From the NCBI GenBank assembly GCA_003116995.1, contig BDSL01000017.1:372001-436000 (forward strand): DNA of 64,000 bases, written 5' to 3'. Positions 1 through 10,861 of this stretch are shown here, piece after piece; the stretch's first letter is position 1, and the number at the start of each line of letters is the position of its first letter. Source of the DNA: Yamagishiella unicocca (lineage: Eukaryota; Chlorophyta; Chlorophyceae; Chlamydomonadales; Volvocaceae). The notes beneath the pieces were generated by a model that saw nothing but the letters and a program-made list of their open reading frames with translations, was not told the DNA's origin and did not search any database. The position numbers and the translations under genes were made by a program.

Positions 1-2461
1 CACCTTTGCGGCGGGCGGCGCCAGCAGCGGCAGCACCCCCTTGAGCGCCCCGATGAGGTGCAGCGCGTCCGACACGGCGGTGGTGATGGCCTCCTCGGCG
101 GCGCTGCGCTGCTTGTTGGTGGCGGCGGCGGCGGCGTGCGCGGCGGCGGCGGGTCCGGGGAGCACCCGCTGGCAGACTGAGGAGGGGGAGGGGGAGGGGG
201 GGGCATACAAACCGTTTACGCAACAGGGGGGGAGGGTGCGAGGTCCCGGGGGGTTGCAATTAAAGAACCGGTAACGCGACTGTGGAAACGTAGTGGGTGC
301 ATAGCCTTCTGACATCGGTCCCGGGGGGAGGGTGCGAGGTCCCGAGGGGAGGGTGCAGGGACCGATGCAGAGGTTTGCAAGGTGAGCTCAGCTGCAAGCA
401 GGGCGTTCGGAGGTGGTCGTGCTTTCGTGATGAACCTATGGGTCGAAGCGGTGCGTTTCGGCGGGGCACCGTTATGTGTGGTGGATGGAAGCCAGTGGCT
501 TGGGAAGGTAGCACCGACCCACGGGTCACTAGGCTTCACACCAAAGATCAACCCCTTCCTCCAGCCGACTTCCTTCGCACGCCCCCCCCCACCCCAAACC
601 CCCACCCCCCCACTCCCCCCCCAAACCGCCAAACCCCTACCTCCCCCCCGGCACCCACCCTGGACCACCAGTTCGCTGGCCGCCCCCAGAGCCGGGCTCC
701 GCTGCAGCCCCGCCAGCAGCTCCACCAAACCACCCACCGCCCGCTTGCGGACCTGCGGGGGGGGGGGTGTGGAAAGAAAACCCGTGTACGAAAGGAGAAC
801 CGTTTGTAGGATAGACGTTTCGAGATGCGAGGGGGAAGGGGTATTCGGGTGCAGGGGTGAGGTGGGGTGGGGGTTGGAATAGGGCGGAGGGGCGGAGGGG
901 GCACCTGGCGAAGCGACGTGGGACGAGCCGGGGGCCATGACCGCCCAAAGTTACGGTAACAGCACAGTGCAACCACCTCCGGTAATGGCAACGGCCAACA
1001 GAAACGGAAAGGAAACCGCAACGGTCGACGCGCGCACCTTGGGTCGGGCGTCCGACACGAACGTCAGCATCTGGTTGAAGGCGGGTACGGCAGCCAGCCA
1101 GGCCGCGGGGTCGGCAACCGCCAAGATCTGGGTTTCGGGTTGAGGGGAGTGAGACGGGGGGGAGGGGCGTGTGTGTTTTTAGGGGTCGGGTAACGGAAGA
1201 GGTAAACAGCCTTCGACGACTCCTCGGGAGCCGCTCTGGCGCCTAAACAGCATCCATCACCGGCGATCCCGCCCCAACCAGCCCTGCTGACCTCGAAGGC
1301 CTTGCCGGCCTCCACCCGCCTCCCGCAACGCTACTGAAGACCCAAGTACGTAAATACCCGAATACCCAAATACCCAGTTCACCCGCCCGCCCCGACCCGC
1401 CCAAACCACGCCCCAGTCTTCGACCACGCCCGCCGCGCCCGTGTCGGGCAGGCCCCTCCCTAGCAGGAGCACCGGGCCCCCCCCTCTAACACCGCCCCTC
1501 CCTGGAGCCCCCCCGTCTCGCCTCCCCCCGCCAAAACGTACACAACCCACCTGCGCCAGGCAGCCCAGCGCCGCCTTGGCCGTCGCGGCATCTGCCGAGT
1601 GCCCCGCCAGCAGCGCCCCCACCAGCTCCGCACTGCCGGCGAAGCGGGCCCGCAACACGTTGTTGGGCAGCCGCGTCAGCACAACCGACAGCAGCGTCAG
1701 CATGGCCAGAGCCACCTGCGAGTGTACGGCGAGGGAGGGGGAAAGGAAGGGGGGTGCAAAAATTACCCGGTTACTCGACGTGGGAAGCGTAGCTAGGAAG
1801 TAGGCTTCGGAAGGGGGAGGGGGGAGGGGGAACGGAGGGAGGGGGAGGGAGGAGCGGAGGGGCGTGTGTGTATGGTAAGGTCGCTGAGCCACGGCAGCGG
1901 CCGTGGGTGGAGCGGTGAGCTGGGGTTAGTGGGGCGAGTTCCCTCCGGCAGCCCCCCTGCTACAGCCGCCCATGGCCCATGGCTGTAGCTGCAAGGTTTG
2001 CTGGGAGGGGGAGACGGACTGCGAGGCGGTTGGAGGCCCGGTGGGGTTCGTTGGGTCGGCTGGGGGGGGGGCTGCAGCTGCGAATTCGCACACCAAAAGT
2101 GGCGGTTGTGCTGACGAGGGCGAATGACGAGGTCGCAGCAGCAGCGGACGCGGGCGATGGGGACCGGAAGGTTCGCTCCGGCCTGGCGGCGTCGCTTCCC
2201 GAGCTGTACGCTGTCGTACCCCCCCTTAGATCGTACGCGCACCTGCGGGGAGCCCTGCGTGGGGCCCTTCTCCAGGGCCGACATGATGGCGGCGAAATAG
2301 CTGGTGGGGCTCAGCGGCAGCCCCTCGTTCCGAATGACGTCTGTGACAGCTCGCAGCACCGCAACGACCTGTTGCGACTCGGGCTGTGCGGAGCGGCCAT
2401 ACCGCTGCATGACTTCGGCGGCCACGCCGCCGTCGGCGTCGCCGCCGTAATCGGAAGCCAT
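1..2461 (-). CDS. RRP12: RRP12-like ribosome biogenesis HEAT/ARM-repeat protein, N-terminal part
   Basis: RRP12-family proteins are HEAT/ARM-repeat factors of the nucleolus and nucleus that assist pre-40S (and 60S) maturation and export. The start ATG at 2461 opens a 73-codon exon, followed by phase-matched exons at about 1715-1551, 1127-1038, 752-659 and 176-4, all with GT-AG borders. Exon 1 carries a 'RYGRSAQPESQQ' segment and 'LPLSPTSYFAAIMSALE', resembling the plant RRP12 N-terminus. Later exons give helical repeat sequence: 'ALAMLTLLSVVLTRLPNNVL', the family-like 'FVSDARPKVRKRAV', and 'SDALHLIGALKGVLPLL'. About 280 residues are visible; the family is usually over 1,000, so the rest lies beyond the left edge. 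The exon at 176 appears to end with a donor at bases 3-1. The assignment rests on remembered family resemblance. It could be another ARM-repeat protein, but the RPKVR motif in this order favours RRP12. Confidence 0.66.
769..832 (+). repeat. Dispersed repeat family A, copy in RRP12-like intron
   Basis: Carries the family's ordered blocks: AAACCCGTG, then GAACCGTTTG, then ATAGACGTTTCGAGATGC. It sits directly upstream, on the plus strand, of the acceptor side of the RRP12-like exon that starts at 752. Similar blocks recur at 6950, 8640, 13039, 42718, 43470 and 51186, and inverted at 50355 and 57872. Confidence 0.5.
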
Positions 2462-3034
2462 GTGCGAGTCAGAAAGCTTTGCCGGTATTTACTGAGTTCA
2501 ATTGTAGACTACTGAGTACAGTTTATAGGCCTTTAGTACTCCAATCGGAAGAGACGGAAGTGTCCTGCCAGGAAAGCTCCTCCGGCAAAGCAAACTTGGT
2601 AAGAGTTGCAACGCGACAAGGTTTCTGGCTGCAACAACAAATGTCCTGACTAGCATGAATTGCGGTGGGTTAGTTAACACGGGGCCTTATGCGCCAATGA
2701 ATAACTTACTGCCAATGGAGAACTCGTAAGCTTCGCTAGACGGCGTACCAAAAGTCTACGCTGCTAATTCCAACGAGCCTTCACATATCTTGAAACACAC
2801 GCTATCCGAAGGTACTTAAACGGACGCGTTCCATTTGATCATAGTTAAGAAGTCTGTAAGCTATAATAGATAACAGCATTCCTGGTACAGACTTGACATC
2901 CATCTGGTTCCTTGCTTGTGTCCTCGGCGTTCTGGCGTCGGCTTGCATTAGTGACTGGGCCTCCGTAACTCCATCGCGTCACAGCCAACAGTATCACTTT
3001 GCGCTGGTGCGCTGAAGGATTGAAGAGCAACATC
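2462..3034. promoter_or_regulatory. Divergent promoter region between RRP12-like and nucleotidyltransferase-like genes
   Basis: This is the only sequence between two head-to-head start codons, the RRP12-like gene leaving to the left and the nucleotidyltransferase-like gene to the right. It is clearly richer in A and T than the flanking exons and has no long ORF. I see A/T-rich stretches such as 'GTTTATAGGCCTTTAGTACT' but no motif I would name a TATA box with confidence. The right boundary depends on the tentative first exon of the right-hand gene. Confidence 0.4.
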
Positions 3035-6000
3035 ATGGGCAAGGTGGGTAGGCCGGCTGGCGGAACCGACGCAGCTTCCCATCCATCTCCCTACCTGCAC
3101 TGTCCACGGCACCGGCCTGAAGGGCGCAACGTTTCAATTTCACACCCCAAAGCAGCTGCGACCCCTCCCGACGTTGCCTTTCACCATCCTGCGTCGCCGC
3201 TGCTGCGAAAGCGTCCGCAAGGGTCGGTCCCACTCCTCTCTCGTGCGGTCTCGTGCGTTCCCCGAAATGTTGTCTCCCCCAAAGCCGTACATAAGCCTAC
3301 ATGCGCACGTGCACATGTGGTATTACCACCCGCGCCGTTGCCTGTTTTGGTTGTTGCCCGAGCGAGCATAACCCGTGTTCGGTCATACCTGTACGAGGTA
3401 CCCTACCGCTTGCTCACATTTCCCAGGCGCCCTTTTGTCGCACAATGGAACCTTCTGCCACGCGACCCTCTGCATCCGCTCCACCTTCTCCGCGACCCTA
3501 AGCCGCCACCCACCATCCTTGCATCTTACGAGAGTTCTACCACCGCCATATCCTCCTGCACGCGCCTTTGCAGTGTAGACCGAGCCTAGCGTAAAGCCAC
3601 CGCTCCCCGCATCCCTCCGGTCAGCAGTGGCCCCCCCTGGCCCCACCCCCGCCCCACATCACTCCTCAGCGCCCCACCGGCCGCACATCATTTTTCCATG
3701 CCCCCGTCCGTCCTGCCTCTTCACGCGGCAAACCCTAAAACCATTGAAACCATTGCACCCTAAAACCTAGGACCCCAACCGCCCAACCCCAGCCCCCCCG
3801 AAACCCGGGTTTCCTCCTCACCCAACCCCAGCCCCTCCGCGCCCAATCCTGACCCCCTCCCTCCATCCCGCCCCCCCCCTCACCGCCCCACCGCCCTCCA
3901 ACCCACGTGGCCGCTCATCCTCATGTCACTGTACGGCAGAGCGTCCACGTCGTCATCTTGGCGGGCGGTTACTCGACCGAGATCGCCCGCGGCGTCGCCG
4001 CCGCGGCTGCCGCCGTCGGATCGCCTAGCAAGCTGGTGGGCGCGATGGCTGCTGCTGCGGCTGCGGGCCCCGCGGTGGTTCCGGGGCTACTGCCACTGGA
4101 CGGCACTCCGGTTGTGGTACGGCTGCTCAAGTCGCTCCAGGTGGGGAACCGGGGTTGTTTTTACGCAACGGGACAGGATAGTTGTCGCACGGTCGTCGGA
4201 CACCAATTTGGTGGGCGCATGCTGGAGCACTGGAACTGACTACCGGCAAACCTGTGGAGGCGGCCTGTCGGAGCCGGGGGGGGGGTGTAGGGTAGCGTAT
4301 CGGGGGCTGGCGTGTCGATTTGGGTTTGGATATAGGTCTCGATTTGGGTTTGGATTTAGGTGTTGATTGGGTTTTGGATTTAGGTGTCGAGTAGGGTTTC
4401 AATTTGAGATGTCGATTTGGGTTTGGGTGCCGATTTGGGTTTGGACTCCTACCAAGCGTTAATGAGACCATCCATGGTGCGCTTGGGGTGGGTGGCTGTA
4501 AGGGTGTGAGGCCGGACGGGTTCGCGAACCCCCCACTTCCCCACAGAGCATCCCCACACCCCCCACCAGGCCCTACTTCCCCCTCTGACCTCCCTCCCTC
4601 CCGCCTCACCCCCCTTATCCCTCCGGCCCTCCACCCTTCCACCCGGGTATTTTCTGTAACCCCCCCTCCACCCTTCCCTCCATCCGTCCCCCCTTCCCTC
4701 CACCCCACTACATTTCCCCCGTCGAGTTACCGGTTCTTTTATTGTAATCCCTCCTCCCCTTCATCCACCGATGGTCATACACCCCTTCATACACCCCTTC
4801 CAGTCCGTCCGACGTGTCACCCTGGAGGCTGTGTGGGTGGTTCACAACGCGGGAGATACGGACGTGCTCCAGGGGCCGGGAGGCATGTTCGGCACCTACC
4901 CCTCAAGTGAGTGCTCCCCCCCGCTCCCCCGGGGGCTGCCGGAGGGGGCCGGATGTGTTTTGCCACGGGGTGGTGCTGGGAGGGAGCACTGCGGTGGTGC
5001 AGGGAGCTCTGCGCGGCTGCGGCTGCGGCTGCGGCTGCGGCTGGGGCTGGGGCTGGGGCTGGGGCTGGGGCTGGGGCTGGTAATCGGGAGGGCGGGGTGG
5101 TGGTCGTGATGGTGGTACTCGGGAGGACGGATGGTGATGGTGGTGGTGGTGGTGGTGGTGGTGGTGGTGGTGGTGGTGGTGGTGGTGGTGGTGGTGGTGG
5201 TACTCGGGAGGACGGATGGTGGTGGCGGTGGTGGCGGTGGTCCGTGTTGCGGCCCTCTAACGGCATACCCCGCTGCCCGCTACCCGCTACCCGGTGCCCA
5301 TTGCCTATTGCCCATTGCCCGTTGGCCGTTGGCCGGTACCCCTCCTACCAAACCGATTCGCCCTGCCACCCCCTCTCCCCCTCTCAGCCCTCTCTCAGCC
5401 CTCTCTCCCCGCCTGCCTGCCCGCTCTCCCCCCCCCCAACAACCCCCCCCACACAGCCAGCCTGGGTCTGCCCGCCGTCAACTTCGTTGGTAACGGCGCC
5501 AGCGGACCCGGCAGCTGGCAGGGCGAGGCGTCGGATCTGAAATCCGCCCTGGCCGCCATCGCGGCTTCTGGATCCGGTGGTGATGCCTGCGTGGCAGCCA
5601 TCTCCGCCACTATGGCGCTGATGCCCAACTACAACATGCAGGTGTGTGTATGTTTTAAATATGGTTTGTGTATGTGTGTATGTGTGTTTTGGGGGGGGGT
5701 ACAGAAAAGAACAGGTGTGTGTATGTGGGGGGGGGAGGGTGTACAGAAAAGAACAGGTGTATGTGTGCTGGGAGGGGGTGAGGGGACAGCCGTGGGTCTG
5801 CGCTCAAGAGGTATAAGTGAAACGGACGAGAAACAAGTTAGGGACACTCGGGAGGGGGAGGGGGAGGAAGACCCTTGTACGCGGGAGCTGAGTACACGTT
5901 CAGCTCGCGTGGAAAAACCTTTGTTACAGACTTTTGGGGATGCATGCTGGGAAACTCGGGCGGGGGGGTGCGCAAGGAAACCCGCGGAGGGTCACGGAGG

Positions 6001-8362
6001 GGCGGTTGAGTTCGTTTCCGATAGTAAGCTAAGTCAGTGAATACCGACAAAGAGCAGAGAGCAGTACTTGGCGTAGGAGGAACATCTCCCAAAACCCTTC
6101 AATTCACCGCGAAAGGGTTTCCCCTAAGCCTGCAATTAACCCACCCACCCACCCACCCTAGCCAGTCTCCGCCTAGGCCTTCGATTTTCCTTTCCTTTTC
6201 TCTTTTTGTGGTGTTATCAAATACGCTTCCGTGTTTTCTCCCCGCTCACGCCCCCCGCCCCCCGCCCCTCAGCGGCTGCTGGAGCACTCGTACCTCCGCG
6301 GCCGCGACGTGTTGGGCTTCAGCCACCTCAACGGTGTGGACCTGGCGCTGCTGGGGTCCCGGGGCCACATGGAGGTGGTGCCGGGGGAGGACAGCGCGCT
6401 GCCCAAGATAGACCGCCTGGAGCCGCTTGGCGCAGCGGCACCGGGGACCAAGGTCAGAGTCTGTCGTGGCTGGGTTGGGCTGGGGGGGAGGAGGGATCGA
6501 AGGGGATCGAAGAGGGGTTGAAGGGGGGGATGGCAGAAAGACCGGTTGCACGGCATAGGTATACTAGCGGGCGCATTGTCGTCGGATCGAGGGGGAGGAG
6601 GGGTTGAGGAGGGGGGGTGCTTGGGCTGTAAGGGTTGCAGGGGCCACAGTGTTTGAGTGCCCGAGTGCCGTGCTGTTGCAGCTGCTGCTTCTGATGCTGC
6701 TGCTGCCGCCGCCCGGCCGGCCCATCGAGTGTAGGTCGTACTCGGTGTCGTACGGATCTCAGCTCCGTGCCACTGACCCACCGTGCCCTGCCCGCTGCTG
6801 TTCGCGCTGCAGGTGGCGGAGCCGTACTTGTTTCTGCTCCCGGAGTCGCTGGCGAAGGTGGCTGGCGGTGCAGGCGGGGGCCTGCAGGACCTGGCGAGGG
6901 GGCTGGTGGCCGGAGGGACGTACGTTGCGGCCGTGGACGTCATGTTCGGGTGGGTTTCGAGGAAGACCCGTGGATGCCAAAAATAACCGTTTAGAACAGA
7001 CGTTCGGGTGGGTGGGTCGGTGGTGGGTCGGTGAGTCGGTGGGTCGGTGGGTCGGTGGGTCGGTGGGGTGATTGCCTCCCCACCTCCTTCCACTGCCACC
7101 CCCTGGTTGCCCCCAGATCGGCTCCGGGGACCCAGCCCCCGGGCAGCTGGAGGGCCCCTTCCTCTTGTCGCCACGGTGTCCTATGTCGTGTAACCGGGCC
7201 CTCTCGCGGCCCCCCCCTGTCCCTCACTCACCCCTCACTCACCCCTCACTCACCCCTAACTCACCCCCCAGTGACCCCCCACTCACTCGTCGCATCGCGC
7301 AGGCGTTACAACCTTCGGACGGCGGAGGCGGTGGACTACGCGGACAGGTGGGTGGGTGGGTGGGTTTGGAGGCGGGAAGGACACGCCGGTGCGGAGTGGG
7401 AGGGGAGAGGTGCGGCTGCACCTCGCCATGTTGGGAGACGACGTCGCCCTGGAAGCAACGGCAGCCGTGTGCCCTACGAGACAACCCCATATCGCCTGAA
7501 GGAGCCTTTTCGCACCTCCACCTCCCTCCTCCCCCTCAGGTTCTTCGCCTTCTGCGCCGCCGCCGTGATCGACCCGGCCAAGGTTGGCATCAAGCCTAAT
7601 GCCGTACTACAGCCGTACAACACACTTCCCGGTGGCGGCCCAGCGGGCCTCACGGCCCCGCCCGCCGCCGGCTCCTTCATCGGCCGCAGCACGGCGGCCA
7701 ACTTCCGCTTCGATGAGCTGGACGGCGCAACCAAGTATGTACGGCGTAATAATGCCGTACGACATTGCCGTACGACACTTGGTTCCGAGCCTGCCTGCCC
7801 TGACATGCCTGCTACGGACGTCGCACGAGTCCAACTACCGCCCGCTTGGGCAGCGAGCTGTCGATCCCCGCTGACTCATCTTGGACGCGGGCATACCCCC
7901 CCCCCCACCGCCCGGCCCCTCCTTCTCACCCCTCCCCCCCCATTAGTCGTGTAACCGGGTTTTTATGCCACTCCCCCCCATTCCCCTCCTTTTCTTCCCT
8001 CCCCCCTTCAGGGGCCCCAACTCTCCCGGCTCCATGGCCGGCACGGACTACGAGGCGTTCGTGCGCACCGCCACCGCCTTCAACAACCGCTTCTTCGGGG
8101 ACACATCCGCAAAGGGCCCACCGGTGGTGGGCATGAAGCAGTACCTGCTGCCGCCCACCTTTTACATGAGTACGTTTGTGTGGGGGGGAAGGGATAGAGG
8201 TGTAACCCTTGGAGGTGTGACCCTTCGGACCAGAGGCACCAGGGTATCGGCGGCCGTCCCGCTCCTCCTCTTACGCATCCCCCCACCCCCCTGCCTCTGC
8301 CCGCTTCCTGTGCCCTCCCTGCAGCCGCGTACCGGCGCCAGGGAGCCGACATCATGATGTGA
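3035..8362 (+). CDS. Divergent nucleotidyltransferase-fold (NDP-sugar pyrophosphorylase-like) protein
   Basis: Ten phase-consistent exons are proposed: 3035-3043, 3940-4140, 4804-4906, 5457-5641, 6273-6452, 6813-6949, 7303-7347, 7540-7734, 8012-8169 and 8325-8362, giving about 416 residues. The N-terminus has 'VHVVILAGGYSTE' and then 'LLPLDGTPVVVRLLKSLQ', the layout of the GT-A nucleotidyltransferase P-loop-like segment followed by the 'LLP..G.P' segment of glucose-1-phosphate nucleotidyltransferases. A QGEASDLKSAL stretch sits where the family has its GTA..L motif. Then come 'ALMPNYNMQRLLEHS', 'AEPYLFLLPESLAKV' and a C-terminal helical part ending in IMM and TGA. The usual GxGxRL and the acidic GD motif are not recognisable, so it may have altered chemistry or be a pseudoenzyme. 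The first exon (Met-Gly-Lys only) is the least certain, since no ATG in frame precedes the conserved segment inside exon 2. Family-level call only; substrate unknown. Confidence 0.55.
4310..4446 (+). repeat. Imperfect T/G-rich tandem repeat in intron
   Basis: About five degenerate units of roughly 24 bases built on 'GATTTGGGTTTGGATTTAGG' lie in the intron between exons 2 and 3 of the nucleotidyltransferase-like gene. The sequence resembles, but is not, an algal telomere repeat. Confidence 0.6.
5021..5222 (+). repeat. Compound microsatellite (GGCTGC/GGCTGG then GGT repeats)
   Basis: A GGCTGC run passes into GGCTGG units to about 5080, followed by roughly 65 bases of pure GGT from 5136. The GGT block is flanked on both sides by the same sequence 'GGTACTCGGGAGGACGGATG', so the block expanded inside a short duplication. 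It lies in intron 3 of the nucleotidyltransferase-like gene. Confidence 0.85.
6950..7008 (+). repeat. Dispersed repeat family A, copy starting at a splice donor
   Basis: Blocks 'GAAGACCCGTGGATGCC' and 'AACCGTTTAGAACAGACG' match the copy at 43470 almost base for base. The repeat starts at the GT of the donor of exon 6 of the nucleotidyltransferase-like gene, so the 5' splice site is the repeat edge. The following 60 bases are a GTCGGTGG tandem run. Confidence 0.6.
7728..7783 (+). promoter_or_regulatory. Potential hairpin over the exon 8 splice donor
   Basis: The sequence ACCAAGTATGTACGGC at the exon 8 border can pair with GCCGTACGACACTTGGT about 20 bases downstream, interrupted by one bulge. 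The donor GTATGT lies inside the stem. The loop has a further GCCGTACGAC copy. This is a structure visible in sequence; a role in splicing is inference. Confidence 0.4.
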
Positions 8363-8639
8363 AGGCGGGCAGCGGCGTGGAGTGCAGTGACGTGTGCGTC
8401 CCGAGCCGCCAGCTGCTCCAGCTGCAGTGGCGCCGCCGTGGCTCGTCGCAGCTCATGTGCTGTTGCTGTTGAAGCCCACACCGTGGCCGTGTAGGCCTTT
8501 TGTGCGTCCGTCCGCCCGTCCGTCTTTGGGTGCCTGGGCTATGTGTGTTTTGGTGCCTGTGCTCTTGGCTGCTGCGGCAGTTGCGCCTCCGCCCGCTGCG
8601 GGGGGGACCTCGGGTGCCCCCCGGGGATGGGGAGCGCGG

Positions 8640-8707
8640 GGGTTCCGAGGAAGACTCGTGTGGGGGGGGGTTCGAGGGAAACCCGTGGATGTCCGAAAAA
8701 AATCGTG
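8640..8707 (+). repeat. Dispersed repeat family A, intergenic copy
   Basis: A partial unit (TTCCGAGGAAGACTCGTG) is followed by a second start of the unit (TTCGAGGGAAACCCGTGG, ATGTCCGAAAAAAATCGTG). The second part is nearly identical to the copies at 13039 and 42718. It appears to be a tandem pair of 5' halves. Confidence 0.6.
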
Positions 8708-9532
8708 TGGGGGGGGGGGCCGTCCTCCTCAGCCTGGAAGACGGCTGGTCGAAGGATCGTCGATTACCGTACCTGTCGCATTGCTGATCGCCGTACCTGT
8801 CGCGGGCGCCGGCGATGGAAAGAGGGAGGGCAGGAGGGAGGAGGGAGGTTTGTCGATAAGAGGGAAACCACGTGGGTGCGTTTTATGGGGCACGTCTGCC
8901 GGGTGAGTGAGTGGCGGATGCCGTAGTTCGGTTTTGTCAGTTGGGTTATGCTTCACCCCGTATGCGGCGAGGGGTAAGGAGGATCCTTGCTCGCCGGTTG
9001 TCCGTGCGTTACGATTTGCTCGCGATTGGTTGTTTTTTGTTCCTAAATGACGGGAGCTGTGTGCGGGGCAGAGTGGGGCCGGTTGCGCTCCGGGAGGGGA
9101 GGGTGGGGTGCGCCAGGCGGGCACTGAGAGGTGCTGTTGGGTGCCGTTAGGCTTATGGCGCCAGCGTGCGGTTTTTTCAAGGGCCTGCCTGCCTAGGCAT
9201 GATGAGCCGTGACTCCCAGCGAATGGGCCGCTGTCCACTGACCTGGCGGCCTGGAGCGGCAGGAAGACCGACAGACAAACACAGATGAGACGTCATGACG
9301 AGCCGGGCAGTGCCGTACCGCTGATGAGAAAGTCGCCAAACGTGACGCCGAGAAAGAGCGGTTGGTGGTTGGTTGGTGCTGAGGGATAGGGCCCGCTGCT
9401 GCTGGGTTTTGCCCCCTTGGGGTTGCCGTACAGTACGGCCGCTTATAACTGCAAAATGACATGCGAGACAACCCCGTCTGCTCTTGCTTGCTTATTTACG
9501 TAACACACGGACAACCGGCGGGGCCACCCGAT

Positions 9533-9720
9533 GGCCACGAGCCGCCAGGGTGGGATGCCTTTCAGAGGAGCAGAGGTGGCCACGAGCCGCCAGGGTGGGA
9601 TGCCTTTCAGAGGAGCAGAGGTGGCCACGAGCCGCCAGGGTGGGATGCCTTTCAGAGGAGCAGAGGTGGCCACGAGCCGCCAGGGTGGGATGCCTTTCAG
9701 AGGAGCAGAGATGGCCACGA
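9533..9720 (+). repeat. 45-bp minisatellite, four copies plus a partial one
   Basis: Units begin at 9533, 9578, 9623 and 9668, with an 8-base remnant after 9713. Each starts GGCCACGAGCCGCCAGGG and ends GAGGAGCAGAGG. The copies are identical apart from the last base or two of the fourth. The period is a multiple of three and no frame meets a stop within the array, so long spurious ORFs arise on both strands. It sits between two convergent gene ends. Confidence 0.95.
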
Positions 9721-10388
9721 CAGCTTTGCGCCCATGGTGTGGGATGCCCTCCCTCGCTGTCTTGACGCGGGTCTTCGCCAGCGTGTAGCTGAGGAGCCAG
9801 ACCGGATGGACCAAGACAAAGGAGATCCCTGTTGCCGTACACATTACCTACTTGGGCTACTTACACATCCCCATGGCACAACACGCGTCCATGGACGACC
9901 TTACCTGCAAAACTACGGCAGCTAAACCTAAGCAAATTGCATTCACAATAACGACTAATCCACGCCGTATTCCGCGATCGCTACGGATGCAAGAGCTTCA
10001 GCCACATCAGCCCTTGCATCCTCTACACCCGCGCCGCCTCACGAGTACCAGTCTTCGCCGACTCCTGCCCATTGCTTTCGTCAGTTCCAGGCGCCTGAAC
10101 CACACCTAAAACCAACCAGCTGTCCAGGCGGGACGGCCGTATGGCAGCATTGGCTGCGGCGGTCGCTCTATTCGCCGCATCTCAAGGAAATAATGACCCA
10201 TCACGCGCTGCCATGGGAAAGCCTAGCCTGTAGCGCACTAGCGCTAGGTCTGCCGCGAGCCAGCCAATCCCACCAACCGCCTGCTGCCACCTGGACCTCC
10301 GTTTCCAGAACTTTGACGTCCTCGCTTACGCACGCTGCTGCTGCAGTCGATGAGGAGATGCCATCGCGACCCACACGGCATGGCATCT

Positions 10389-10453
10389 CATCCAAGACAC
10401 ACACACAGACACACACACATCCAAGACACACACACAAACACACACACACACAC
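10389..10453 (+). repeat. CA-rich microsatellite
   Basis: Interrupted CA dinucleotide runs (ACACACACAGACACACACAC and similar) lie about 0.4 kb beyond the stop codon of the first coiled-coil gene. Confidence 0.9.
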
Positions 10454-10861
10454 GCGCATACTAACAGCCGGATCAAGGTACAGCCACTATCGATTAGCCA
10501 CCTCCCTACACCGGACCACCGTCCGGTTCGTTCACACGTTCCATGGAGTCTTGTGGCAAACACGGTAGGTAAACACCAAGGGGCTCCATCCACTCTGCCA
10601 AAATCACATTCCCTACACCGCTGCACCACGGGCCCTGCACATATAGAACGCCCTGCTCAAATACCACGCGCGGCCGGAGCCCTGCCCTGCTGCCGCCGCT
10701 TCGAGTCCGGCCGATCGGTGTGATCCACATCCGCCCGGTAGTGTCGACCCCGACTCTTAATGACCTCAAACGACCCAATGACCTTAAACACGGACATTTA
10801 GGAACTAAAAGCCCTGCTGCTGCTACCAGGACTTCCTTTTGACTCCCGCGCCGTGAGACCC

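Larger units (their letters stand above)
8363..10861. other. Convergent intergenic region
   Basis: This lies between the stop of the nucleotidyltransferase-like gene and the stop of the downstream coiled-coil gene, so it holds two 3' ends facing each other. It contains a family A repeat, a 45-bp tandem repeat and a CA microsatellite. I found no TGTAA on either strand at the expected distance, so the mRNA ends are undefined. No ORF here shows exon-like codon use or a recognisable product. Confidence 0.6.

Noticed and set aside
1200..1320. Possible extra RRP12 exon between exons 2 and 3
   Set aside because: The open frame has no family resemblance, and exons 2 and 3 already join in phase with a sensible ARM-repeat sequence.
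4310..4446. Telomere-like repeat, possible interstitial telomere
   Set aside because: Units are degenerate 24-mers and not the TTTAGGG or TTTTAGGG arrays of green algae. The short GGGTTTA pairs near 59820 are too few.
8660..8707. tRNA-like B box (GGTTCGAGGGAAACC) in family A repeats, suggesting tRNA genes
   Set aside because: No matching acceptor stem, anticodon arm or A box could be laid out around any copy. A SINE origin remains only a possibility.
9533..9720. CRISPR-like regular repeat array
   Set aside because: The 45-bp units are directly adjacent with no spacers, and the context is a eukaryotic intergenic region.
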